Assembly (NCBI GenBank): GCA_042434945.1
Contig: CP170191.1
Span: 310,001 to 374,000 of the forward strand
From: Escherichia hormaechei_A
GTDB lineage: Bacteria > Pseudomonadota > Gammaproteobacteria > Enterobacterales > Enterobacteriaceae
Length of the DNA: 64,000 nt
Direction of reading: 5' to 3'
Each line of letters starts with the position of its first letter. Within the stretch, counting starts at the first letter, position 1. A program made the translations under genes and the position numbers. This document shows positions 16,806 to 25,130 of the stretch, piece by piece. A model generated the notes under the pieces. It saw only the letters and a list, made by a program, of their open reading frames with translations. It had not been told where the DNA came from and did not search any database.

Positions 16806-17615
16806 TTATCTGTTTGAGTGACTCTCTGCCAGTTCGGCGCAGAGTTGTTTTGCGGCGAGGATAATACGCGGGCTGGCGCGTTCAAACCAGTCGCTGTTGA
16901 GTGCGATGACCGGAATTTTAAGCTGCCGATGCCAGAATTGTTCTATTTTAGGAATCTCGCTCGCATTTCCGACCACCACAATGGCCTGCGGTTGTCGCGC
17001 AAGAACCTGCTCACGACTGACCTGGGGCCAGGGAACCCGGCTTTCGGCAAAGATATTTTCACCTCCACAGGTTTCAAGCACCTGGTTCTGGATCGAGCCT
17101 TTCCCGGTAGTGAACAGCGGCTGGCTGCCAAATTGCAGAAAAACGCGTTGTTTCGGTTGCGTGCCGTATCGGGCTTTTAGCGCGGCATAGTCGTTGAGCA
17201 TCTGCTGTGCAGCCTGCCCGGCGCGTTGGGGGGTAGGGCTGAAAGGCGCGAGGTCACGGAGGGTTTGCGCCACCTGTTCGATGCTCACCGCGTCCACCCA
17301 TTTTACCGTTATTCCCAGCGAAGCCAGCTGGTCAACCTGCCGCTCGGCATTACCTCCACGCCAGGCAATCACCAGATCGGGTTTCAGCGCGACAATGCGT
17401 TCCAGATTCATCCCCTGCCAGGTGGAAACCTGCTCAATCTTTTGCGCTTGTGGAGGATAGTCGGAATAGCTGCTGACCCCAACCGGCGTGATCCCGGCGG
17501 CAAAGGCAAGTTCAGTGTTGGCGGGAGAAAGCGTGATGACGCGCGGCGCGGCGTTGAGCCACAGTGGCGCAAGAAAAGACAGGGCGACCAGCGCCCTGAA
17601 CAGTGACTTAGCCAT
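16806..17615 (-). CDS. btuF: Vitamin B12-binding periplasmic protein, hybrid gene
   Basis: 269-residue periplasmic protein that binds cobalamin and docks on BtuCD (encoded elsewhere). The start at 17615 overlaps the end of mtn by 8 bases, as in E. coli. The signal peptide ends at LNAA. Residues 1-102, down to base 17310, are identical to K-12 BtuF as I recall it. From residue 103 onward (TVKWVDAVSIEQVAQ instead of KVMWVDATSIEQIAN) about a third of positions differ, and the C-terminus is extended (AESHSNR). The gene therefore spans a recombination junction. The conserved WPQVSREQVLAR helix and the C-terminal docking region SDWFERASPR are present, so function is plausible. Confidence 0.96.
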   Translation of the reverse strand: MAKSLFRALVALSFLAPLWLNAAPRVITLSPANTELAFAAGITPVGVSSYSDYPPQAQKIEQVSTWQGMNLERIVALKPDLVIAWRGGNAERQVDQLASLGITVKWVDAVSIEQVAQTLRDLAPFSPTPQRAGQAAQQMLNDYAALKARYGTQPKQRVFLQFGSQPLFTTGKGSIQNQVLETCGGENIFAESRVPWPQVSREQVLARQPQAIVVVGNASEIPKIEQFWHRQLKIPVIALNSDWFERASPRIILAAKQLCAELAESHSNR

Positions 17616-18306
17616 GTGCAAGTTTCTGCACCAGTGACTCAACCATCAGGCTGGACTGTTTAGCGGCAACAGCCAGGAACTCATCGAAGCTAAGATGAGA
17701 CTGTTGATCGGCCACGTCGGAGATGGCGCGTACGACAACAAACGGGACGTTGAAATTGTGGCAGACATGGGCGATTGCCGTCGCTTCCATCTCTACAGCA
17801 ATGGCCTGTGGGAAGTTGTGGCGGATTTTCGCCAGACCAACAGAACCGTTGATGAAAGCGTCGCCGCTAACAATCAGGCCACGTACAGCGTTAAGATTCA
17901 GTTCGGCAATGCAGGCCTCAGCGGCAGCGATCAGTTTATCGTCAGCTTTAAAGCCTGCCGGACAGCCTGGTAACTGACCGTATTCATAACCAAATGCCGT
18001 GACATCCGCGTCGTGATAACGTGCTTCGTCCGAGACAACGATATCGCCCACTTTCAACGTTGGTGCCAGGCCACCGGCAGAACCGGTGTTAATAATCACA
18101 TCTGGCTTGCAGTGTTCCAACAGCAAAGTGGCACCCAGCGCCGCAGCGACTTTACCGATGCCCGATTTCAGAAGCGCAACCTCGGTTCCATTCAGTTGGC
18201 CGGTATAGATTTCGCAACCGCCGAGACTGATAGTTTGACGGTTTTCGATTTTGTCACGCAGCAGCGTAACTTCTTCTTCCATTGCACCAATGATGCCGAT
18301 TTTCAT
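17608..18306 (-). CDS. mtn: 5'-methylthioadenosine/S-adenosylhomocysteine nucleosidase
   Basis: 232 residues, appearing identical to E. coli MtnN (Pfs). It cleaves adenine from methylthioadenosine, S-adenosylhomocysteine and 5'-deoxyadenosine, recycling SAM by-products and feeding autoinducer-2 synthesis. Active-site residues are visible: Glu12 in GAMEEEV, Glu174 in VEMEATA and Asp197 in AISDVAD. It heads the mtn-btuF-yadS operon, is divergent from dgt, and is the first fully E. coli-type gene to the right of tract A. Confidence 0.98.
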   Translation of the reverse strand: MKIGIIGAMEEEVTLLRDKIENRQTISLGGCEIYTGQLNGTEVALLKSGIGKVAAALGATLLLEHCKPDVIINTGSAGGLAPTLKVGDIVVSDEARYHDADVTAFGYEYGQLPGCPAGFKADDKLIAAAEACIAELNLNAVRGLIVSGDAFINGSVGLAKIRHNFPQAIAVEMEATAIAHVCHNFNVPFVVVRAISDVADQQSHLSFDEFLAVAAKQSSLMVESLVQKLAHG

Positions 18307-18389
18307 AGATTTACTCGCGATAAGCCCGATTTGAAGGCATAGTTTACCATGCGCTTACGGGGAAGCGTATTTCTCACGCGGGAGAGGAC

Positions 18390-19907
18390 ATGGCACAGAT
18401 TGATTTCCGAAAAAAAATAAACTGGCATCGTCGTTACCGTTCACCGCAGGGCGTTAAAACCGAACATGAGATCCTGCGGATCTTCGAGAGCGATCGCGGG
18501 CGTATCATCAACTCTCCGGCAATTCGTCGTCTGCAACAAAAGACCCAGGTTTTTCCACTGGAGCGCAATGCCGCCGTGCGCACGCGTCTTACCCACTCGA
18601 TGGAAGTCCAGCAGGTGGGGCGCTACATCGCCAAAGAAATTTTAAGCCGTCTGAAAGAGCTTAAATTACTGGAAGCATACGGCCTGGATGAACTGACCGG
18701 TCCCTTTGAAAGCATTGTTGAGATGTCATGCCTGATGCACGATATCGGCAATCCGCCGTTTGGTCATTTTGGCGAAGCGGCGATAAATGACTGGTTTCGC
18801 CAACGTTTGCACCCGGAAGATGCCGAAAGCCAGCCTCTGACTGACGATCGCTGCAGCGTGGCGGCACTACGTTTACGGGACGGGGAAGAACCGCTTAACG
18901 AGCTGCGGCGCAAGATTCGTCAGGACTTATGTCATTTTGAGGGGAATGCACAAGGCATTCGCCTGGTGCATACATTGATGCGGATGAATCTCACCTGGGC
19001 ACAGGTTGGCGGTATTTTAAAATATACCCGTCCGGCGTGGTGGCGTGGCGAAACGCCTGAGACACATCACTATTTAATGAAAAAGCCGGGTTATTATCTT
19101 TCTGAAGAAGCCTATATTGCCCGGTTGCGTAAAGAACTTAATTTGGCGCTTTACAGTCGTTTTCCATTAACGTGGATTATGGAAGCTGCCGACGACATCT
19201 CCTATTGTGTGGCAGACCTTGAAGATGCGGTAGAGAAAAGAATATTTACCGTTGAGCAGCTTTATCATCATTTGCACGAAGCGTGGGGCCAGCATGAGAA
19301 AGGTTCGCTCTTTTCGCTGGTGGTTGAAAATGCCTGGGAAAAATCACGCTCAAATAGTTTAAGCCGCAGTACGGAAGATCAGTTTTTTATGTATTTACGG
19401 GTAAACACCCTAAATAAACTGGTACCCTACGCGGCACAACGATTTATTGATAATCTGCCTGCGATTTTCGCCGGAACGTTTAATCATGCATTATTGGAAG
19501 ATGCCAGCGAATGCAGCGATCTTCTTAAGCTATATAAAAATGTCGCTGTAAAACATGTGTTTAGCCATCCAGATGTCGAGCAGCTTGAATTGCAGGGCTA
19601 TCGGGTCATTAGCGGATTATTAGAGATTTATCGTCCTTTATTAAGCCTGTCGTTATCAGACTTTACTGAACTGGTAGAAAAAGAACGGGTGAAACGTTTC
19701 CCTATTGAATCGCGCTTATTCCACAAACTCTCGACGCGCCATCGGCTGGCCTATGTCGAGGCTGTCAGTAAATTACCGTCAGATTCTCCTGAGTTTCCGC
19801 TATGGGAATATTATTACCGTTGCCGCCTGCTGCAGGATTATATCAGCGGTATGACCGACCTCTATGCGTGGGATGAATACCGACGTCTGATGGCCGTAGA
19901 ACAATAA
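18390..19907 (+). CDS. dgt: Deoxyguanosinetriphosphate triphosphohydrolase
   Basis: 505 residues, the E. coli length. It hydrolyses dGTP to deoxyguanosine and tripolyphosphate. The HD-domain metal ligands are visible as RLTHSMEVQ and [16 protein letters not shown] (about residues 66-130), with the further Asp in [12 protein letters not shown]. Its transcript diverges from mtn, and it ends just upstream of the degP regulatory region. Confidence 0.98.
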
Positions 19908-19913
19908 CTAGGC

Positions 19914-19991
19914 TTTTGTAAAGACGAACAATAAATTTTTACCTTTTGCAGAAACTTTAGTTCGGAACTTCAGGCTATAAAACGAATCTGA
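19914..19991 (+). promoter_or_regulatory. degP promoter: CpxR site and sigma-E promoter
   Basis: A CpxR-like site begins at GTAAA (19918-19922), within TTTTGTAAAGACGAACAATA. A sigma-E promoter follows: -35 GGAACTT (19964-19970), a 16-base spacer, -10 TCTGA (19987-19991). Both match the known E. coli degP control region, so envelope stress should induce the gene by both routes. Confidence 0.92.
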
Positions 19992-20036
19992 AGAACACAG
20001 CAATTTTGCGTTATCTGTTAATCGAGACTGAAATAC

Positions 20037-21461
20037 ATGAAAAAAACCACATTAGCACTGAGTGCACTGGCTCTGAGTTTAGGTTTGGCGTTATCTCCGC
20101 TCTCTGCAACGGCGGCTGAGACTTCTTCAGCAACGACAGCCCAGCAGATGCCAAGCCTTGCACCGATGCTCGAAAAGGTGATGCCTTCAGTGGTCAGCAT
20201 TAACGTAGAAGGTAGCACAACCGTTAATACGCCGCGTATGCCGCGTAATTTCCAGCAGTTCTTCGGTGATGATTCTCCGTTCTGCCAGGAAGGTTCTCCG
20301 TTCCAGAGCTCTCCGTTCTGCCAGGGTGGCCAGGGCGGTAATGGTGGCGGCCAGCAACAGAAATTCATGGCGCTGGGTTCCGGCGTCATCATTGATGCCG
20401 ATAAAGGCTATGTCGTCACCAACAACCACGTTGTTGATAACGCGACGGTCATTAAAGTTCAACTGAGCGATGGCCGTAAGTTCGACGCGAAGATGGTTGG
20501 CAAAGATCCGCGCTCTGATATCGCGCTGATCCAAATCCAGAACCCGAAAAACCTGACCGCAATTAAGATGGCGGATTCTGATGCACTGCGCGTGGGTGAT
20601 TACACCGTAGCGATTGGTAACCCGTTTGGTCTGGGCGAGACGGTAACTTCCGGGATTGTCTCTGCGCTGGGGCGTAGCGGCCTGAATGCCGAAAACTACG
20701 AAAACTTCATCCAGACCGATGCAGCGATCAACCGTGGTAACTCCGGTGGTGCGCTGGTTAACCTGAACGGCGAACTGATCGGTATCAACACCGCGATCCT
20801 CGCACCGGACGGCGGCAACATCGGTATCGGTTTTGCTATCCCGAGTAACATGGTGAAAAACCTGACCTCGCAGATGGTGGAATACGGCCAGGTGAAACGC
20901 GGTGAGCTGGGTATTATGGGGACTGAGCTGAACTCCGAACTGGCGAAAGCGATGAAAGTTGACGCCCAGCGCGGTGCTTTCGTAAGCCAGGTTCTGCCTA
21001 ATTCCTCCGCTGCAAAAGCGGGCATTAAAGCGGGTGATGTGATCACCTCACTGAACGGTAAGCCGATCAGCAGCTTTGCCGCACTGCGTGCTCAGGTGGG
21101 TACTATGCCGGTAGGCAGCAAACTGACCCTGGGCTTACTGCGCGACGGTAAGCAGGTTAACGTGAACCTGGAACTGCAGCAGAGCAGCCAGAATCAGGTT
21201 GATTCCAGCTCCATCTTCAACGGCATTGAAGGCGCTGAGATGAGCAACAAAGGCAAAGATCAGGGCGTGGTAGTGAACAACGTGAAAACGGGCACTCCGG
21301 CTGCGCAGATCGGCCTGAAGAAAGGTGATGTGATTATTGGCGCGAACCAGCAGGCAGTGAAAAACATCGCTGAACTGCGTAAAGTTCTCGACAGCAAACC
21401 GTCTGTGCTGGCACTCAACATTCAGCGCGGCGACAGCACCATCTACCTGTTAATGCAGTAA
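20037..21461 (+). CDS. degP: Periplasmic serine protease/chaperone DegP (HtrA)
   Basis: 474 residues, appearing identical to E. coli DegP. It degrades or refolds misfolded envelope proteins and chaperones outer-membrane porins through the periplasm. The signal peptide ends at ATAA. The protease triad is visible: His in TNNHVVDN, Asp in DPRSDIAL and Ser in RGNSGGAL. The Cys-containing LA loop (FCQEG...FCQGG) and a Gly/Gln-rich linker precede the protease core. Two PDZ domains follow (about residues 280-370 and 385-470). Flanked upstream by the sigma-E/Cpx promoter. Confidence 0.99.
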   Translation: MKKTTLALSALALSLGLALSPLSATAAETSSATTAQQMPSLAPMLEKVMPSVVSINVEGSTTVNTPRMPRNFQQFFGDDSPFCQEGSPFQSSPFCQGGQGGNGGGQQQKFMALGSGVIIDADKGYVVTNNHVVDNATVIKVQLSDGRKFDAKMVGKDPRSDIALIQIQNPKNLTAIKMADSDALRVGDYTVAIGNPFGLGETVTSGIVSALGRSGLNAENYENFIQTDAAINRGNSGGALVNLNGELIGINTAILAPDGGNIGIGFAIPSNMVKNLTSQMVEYGQVKRGELGIMGTELNSELAKAMKVDAQRGAFVSQVLPNSSAAKAGIKAGDVITSLNGKPISSFAALRAQVGTMPVGSKLTLGLLRDGKQVNVNLELQQSSQNQVDSSSIFNGIEGAEMSNKGKDQGVVVNNVKTGTPAAQIGLKKGDVIIGANQQAVKNIAELRKVLDSKPSVLALNIQRGDSTIYLLMQ

Positions 21462-21469
21462 TCTCCCTC

Positions 21470-21497
21470 AACCCCTTCCTGAAAACGGGAAGGGGTT
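21470..21497 (+). terminator. Hairpin after degP
   Basis: AACCCCTTCC (21470-21479) pairs with GGAAGGGGTT (21488-21497), 8 bases after the degP stop. The following T content is modest. Confidence 0.7.
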
Positions 21498-21615
21498 CTC
21501 CTTACAATCTGTGAACTTCACCACAACTCCATACATCTTCATCATCCTTTAGGCATTTGCACAATGCCGTACGTTACGTACTTCCTTATGCTAAGCCGTG
21601 CATAACGGAGGACTT

Positions 21616-22773
21616 ATGGCTGGCTGGCATCTTGATACCAAAATGGCGCAGGATATCGTGGCACGTACCATGCGCATCATCGATACCAATATCAACGTAA
21701 TGGATGCCCGTGGGCGAATTATCGGCAGCGGCGATCGTGAGCGTATTGGTGAATTGCACGAAGGTGCATTGCTGGTACTTTCACAGGGACGAGTCGTCGA
21801 TATCGATGACGCGGTAGCACGTCATCTGCACGGTGTGCGGCAGGGGATTAATCTACCGTTACGGCTGGAAGGTGAAATTGTCGGCGTAATTGGCCTGACA
21901 GGTGAACCAGAGAATCTGCGTAAATATGGCGAACTGGTCTGCATGACGGCTGAAATGATGCTGGAACAGTCGCGGTTGATGCACTTGTTGGCGCAGGATA
22001 GCCGTTTGCGGGAAGAACTGGTGATGAACCTGATTCAGGCAGAGGAGAATACTCCCGCACTTACTGAATGGGCGCAACGGCTGGGGATCGATCTCAATCA
22101 ACCGCGAGTGGTGGCTATTGTTGAGGTCGACAGCGGTCAGCTTGGCGTGGACAGCGCAATGGCGGAGTTACAACAACTGCAAAACGCGCTGACTACGCCC
22201 GAGCGTAATAATCTGGTGGCGATTGTCTCGCTAACCGAAATGGTGGTGTTGAAACCGGCGTTGAACTCTTTTGGGCGCTGGGATGCAGAAGATCATCGTA
22301 AGCGAGTTGAACAACTGATTACCCGCATGAAAGAGTACGGCCAGCTGCGTTTTCGCGTTTCACTGGGCAACTATTTTACCGGTCCTGGCAGTATTGCCCG
22401 ATCCTATCGTACGGCGAAAACGACGATGGTGGTGGGTAAACAGCGGATGCCAGAAAGTCGCTGCTATTTTTATCAGGATCTGATGTTACCTGTGTTACTC
22501 GACAGTTTGCGTGGCGACTGGCAGGCCAACGAACTGGCGCGACCGCTGGCGCGGCTGAAAACGATGGACAATAACGGCTTGCTGCGACGAACGCTGGCGG
22601 CGTGGTTTCGCCACAATGTGCAACCGCTGGCAACGTCAAAGGCGTTGTTTATTCATCGTAATACCCTGGAGTATCGGCTTAATCGTATATCGGAACTGAC
22701 CGGGCTTGATTTGGGCAATTTTGATGACAGGTTGCTGCTGTATGTGGCGTTACAACTGGATGAAGAGCGGTAG
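21616..22773 (+). CDS. cdaR: Sugar diacid utilization regulator
   Basis: 385 residues. It activates the glucarate, galactarate and glycerate genes (gar/gud) in E. coli. The start at 21616 is preferred over a GTG 18 bases upstream because ACGGAGGA precedes it and it gives the E. coli length. The N-terminal sugar-diacid-binding domain covers about residues 1-135. The C-terminal PucR-type helix-turn-helix is visible at KALFIHRNTLEYRLNRISELTG (about residues 335-356). It stands as a single gene after degP. Confidence 0.96.
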   Translation: MAGWHLDTKMAQDIVARTMRIIDTNINVMDARGRIIGSGDRERIGELHEGALLVLSQGRVVDIDDAVARHLHGVRQGINLPLRLEGEIVGVIGLTGEPENLRKYGELVCMTAEMMLEQSRLMHLLAQDSRLREELVMNLIQAEENTPALTEWAQRLGIDLNQPRVVAIVEVDSGQLGVDSAMAELQQLQNALTTPERNNLVAIVSLTEMVVLKPALNSFGRWDAEDHRKRVEQLITRMKEYGQLRFRVSLGNYFTGPGSIARSYRTAKTTMVVGKQRMPESRCYFYQDLMLPVLLDSLRGDWQANELARPLARLKTMDNNGLLRRTLAAWFRHNVQPLATSKALFIHRNTLEYRLNRISELTGLDLGNFDDRLLLYVALQLDEER

Positions 22774-22804
22774 GTTATGCGTTAAGGTTGAGGCGGCGCT
22801 GGCT

Positions 22805-22837
22805 CATTCCCCTCAGCCCGAAGGGTAGAGGGGAATG
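22805..22837. terminator. Hairpin between convergent cdaR and yaeH
   Basis: CATTCCCCTC (22805-22814) pairs with GAGGGGAATG (22828-22837). A second, smaller stem CCCGAA/TTCGGG follows at 22838-22860. Together they probably serve as a two-way termination region. Confidence 0.6.
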
Positions 22838-22861
22838 CCCGAATTAACCGTCAGTTCGGGA

Positions 22862-23248
22862 TTATTTACGCGTTAGTTTTTCCAGATCGGCTTCAATCTC
22901 GCTGATCTTATTGGTTACGACTGACTCCAGGTGACGTAAGTCGTCGAGGATCTTACGCTTAAGATCAACTTCGCTGCGGTCACGCTGGCAGATTTGATCA
23001 AGCTCATCAATGATATACCGTAGATTCGGGCTGATTTCCTGGACTTCTTTATAACCCTGACCCACACCATCAGCGACGACCGTTTTACGCTGACGCGGAT
23101 ATTTAAACTTAACGCTCTTGGCGAAAAACTCGCCTTTGTCTTTCTGGAAATAGATTTTCAGAATATCGTTGTTGGCTTCCTGCCGGAGGCTGTAACGATC
23201 AATTTCTTCAGGATTGGTAATACCCAGACTTTTCAGATTGTCGTACAT
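22862..23248 (-). CDS. yaeH: DUF3461 family protein YaeH
   Basis: 128 residues, appearing identical to E. coli YaeH. Function is not known. It is a soluble, charged protein (KDKGEFFAKSVKFKYPRQRK) with a likely coiled-coil C-terminal third (residues 80-125, heptads of Leu/Ile with many Glu and Lys). No signal peptide or membrane segment is seen. It is transcribed toward cdaR. Confidence 0.95.
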   Translation of the reverse strand: MYDNLKSLGITNPEEIDRYSLRQEANNDILKIYFQKDKGEFFAKSVKFKYPRQRKTVVADGVGQGYKEVQEISPNLRYIIDELDQICQRDRSEVDLKRKILDDLRHLESVVTNKISEIEADLEKLTRK

Positions 23249-23409
23249 AGCGTTACCTCAAAATGAGTCAGTAAATTGTGCTTATTTTAGCATTTGGCCT
23301 GGCCCGCCCGGCTCGACTGTGATCGCAGAAAGCCTTTTTCTTCCAGACTTCTATCATGGCGTAAAAATCAAAAAATTACCTGCTTTATTCTGGTGATAAA
23401 ATTCACGAT

Positions 23410-24222
23410 CTACACCAGTTCCAGCATCGTTACTTCCGGGCGGCAGTTCAGACGCAAACCATACAAACTGCCCACGCCACGGGTTGTGTAGATGTGTCTT
23501 TCGCCAAAGGCATTTAATCCGGCGACGTAACGTTTATCTTCGACAGGGGCAAAAGGTTCACCAACCAACGGTACGCGCAGTTGCCCGCCGTGAGTATGGC
23601 CGCACAGCATCAGATCCCAGGGTTCATCACGCATGACTTCTTTGCTGTCGGGATTATGCGCCAGCACCAGTCTTGGCAGATTGGCTTCGCTGGCGGGAGG
23701 CGGTTTGCATTGTCCGGCCCATAAGTCACCAGTGCCTACCAGTTCGAATTGCCTGTTCGGCGTGGCGATCACCGTAGCCTGGTTAAACAACACCGTGATG
23801 CCCGCTGATTTCAACGTCTCGCCAATTAAGTGATTTTTTTCTGTACCAACAGGGCGATCGTGGTTGCCGAAGCAGGCAAACGTCGGCGCACATTCGGCAA
23901 GGGGGGAGAGTACGTCACTAAACGCCGAAAAATTCAGCGACATATCAAATAATACGTAATCGCCGCCCAGTAATATCAAATCGGGCTTTTGTTCTATGCC
24001 AAGAGCAATCGCGTCAGAAATCAGGCTTAAAGGAACAAAACGAGAGTAATGGAGATCGGCCAGAAAAAGAATTTTGAATGGTGCTGCGTTGTCTTTAAAA
24101 AAGGCGAGGCGGTGACGGATTAATTCAAACCAGCCTGGCTCACAGTAATGCATATAACCGAAACCTGAGCTCGTGGCTATCGTCGCGGCAGTAGCCTGCA
24201 AAAATCGGCGGCGTGAAATCAT
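23410..24222 (-). CDS. yaeI: Metallophosphoesterase YaeI with Tat signal
   Basis: 270 residues. E. coli YaeI is a phosphodiesterase of the calcineurin-like superfamily that cleaves model diesters. The N-terminus carries a twin-arginine motif (SRRRFLQA), so export by Tat is likely. Metal-binding motifs are in order: LADLHYS (D-x-H), LLGGDYV (GGD), FGNHDR (GNHD), VLAHNP and CGHTHGGQ (GHTH). The physiological substrate is unknown. Confidence 0.95.
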   Translation of the reverse strand: MISRRRFLQATAATIATSSGFGYMHYCEPGWFELIRHRLAFFKDNAAPFKILFLADLHYSRFVPLSLISDAIALGIEQKPDLILLGGDYVLFDMSLNFSAFSDVLSPLAECAPTFACFGNHDRPVGTEKNHLIGETLKSAGITVLFNQATVIATPNRQFELVGTGDLWAGQCKPPPASEANLPRLVLAHNPDSKEVMRDEPWDLMLCGHTHGGQLRVPLVGEPFAPVEDKRYVAGLNAFGERHIYTTRGVGSLYGLRLNCRPEVTMLELV

Positions 24223-24235
24223 CGCTCATCCCTGC

Positions 24236-24263
24236 AAAAAAATCGGGCAGCGTCGTGCTGCCC
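24236..24263 (-). terminator. Terminator of dapD
   Basis: Read on the minus strand, GGGCAGC pairs with GCTGCCC (24245-24263) and is followed by a run of seven T (24236-24242). It lies 12 bases after the dapD stop. Confidence 0.88.
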
Positions 24264-24275
24264 GTGTGCATACTT

Positions 24276-25100
24276 TTAGTCGATGGTACGCAGCAGTTCG
24301 TTAATGCCGACTTTGCCGCGAGTTTTCGCGTCAACTTTCTTAACGATAACCGCACAGTAGAGGCTGTATTTGCCATCTTTTGACGGCAGATTACCTGAAA
24401 CAACCACAGACCCCGCCGGAACGCGACCGTAGTGGATTTCGCCGGTTTCACGGTCGTAAATACGGGTGCTCTGACCAATGTATACGCCCATGGAAATGAC
24501 GGAACCTTCTTCGACAATCACCCCTTCAACCACTTCAGAGCGCGCGCCGATGAAGCAATTATCTTCAATGATGGTTGGGTTAGCCTGCAGCGGTTCCAGC
24601 ACGCCGCCGATGCCCACGCCACCGGAAAGGTGGACGTTTTTACCAATCTGCGCACAAGAACCGACGGTCGCCCAGGTATCAACCATGGTGCCTTCATCAA
24701 CATATGCGCCGATGTTGACGTAAGACGGCATCAGCACGGTGTTACGGGCAATAAACGCACCCTGACGTACCGCCGCTGGTGGCACAACGCGGAAGCCTTC
24801 TTTCTGGAAACGTGCTTCGTCGTAGTCGGCGAATTTCATCGGCACTTTGTCGAAGTAGCGGCTTTCTGCCCCTTCGATCACCTGATTATCATTAATACGG
24901 AAAGAGAGCAGCACCGCTTTTTTCAACCACTGATGCGTCACCCACTGACCGTCAATTTTTTCCGCTACACGCAGTGCGCCGGAATCCAGCAGGGCGATCA
25001 CCTGATTTACCGCTTCGCGGGTAACGGTGTCTGCATTGGCTGGCGTGATCTCGGCACGGCGTTCAAAAGCGGTTTCAATAATGTTCTGTAACTGCTGCAT
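24276..25100 (-). CDS. dapD: Tetrahydrodipicolinate N-succinyltransferase
   Basis: 274 residues, the E. coli length. It transfers succinyl from succinyl-CoA to tetrahydrodipicolinate in lysine and meso-diaminopimelate synthesis, which supplies peptidoglycan. The C-terminal left-handed beta-helix is visible as hexapeptide repeats (residues 100-235: GAYVDEGTMVDTWATVGSCAQIGKNV region). It lies 30 bases downstream of glnD. Confidence 0.98.
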   Translation of the reverse strand: MQQLQNIIETAFERRAEITPANADTVTREAVNQVIALLDSGALRVAEKIDGQWVTHQWLKKAVLLSFRINDNQVIEGAESRYFDKVPMKFADYDEARFQKEGFRVVPPAAVRQGAFIARNTVLMPSYVNIGAYVDEGTMVDTWATVGSCAQIGKNVHLSGGVGIGGVLEPLQANPTIIEDNCFIGARSEVVEGVIVEEGSVISMGVYIGQSTRIYDRETGEIHYGRVPAGSVVVSGNLPSKDGKYSLYCAVIVKKVDAKTRGKVGINELLRTID

Positions 25101-25130
25101 TGTTAAACTCTTTTCATATCAGTAAACACA

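Larger units (their letters stand above)
799..17309. other. Tract A: putative inter-genus replacement block
   Basis: Within these approximate limits the genes have E. coli order but non-E. coli alleles. FhuA has different plug and loop sequences, and ClcA, HemL, YadS and the C-terminal two thirds of BtuF differ at many residues. Codon use is visibly GC-rich, and the extra fimbrial operon lies inside the block. Outside it, MtnN, Dgt and DegP appear identical to E. coli. The limits fall in mrcB and btuF at points where the protein sequence switches from E. coli-identical to divergent. The donor genus (Enterobacter/Leclercia-like) is inferred from remembered sequences. Confidence 0.75.

Noticed and set aside
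799..17309. Whole window from one non-coli Escherichia species
   Set aside because: Divergence is not uniform: MtnN, DegP, LdcC, RcsF and the 16S gene look E. coli-identical while neighbours differ strongly, and single genes switch partway.
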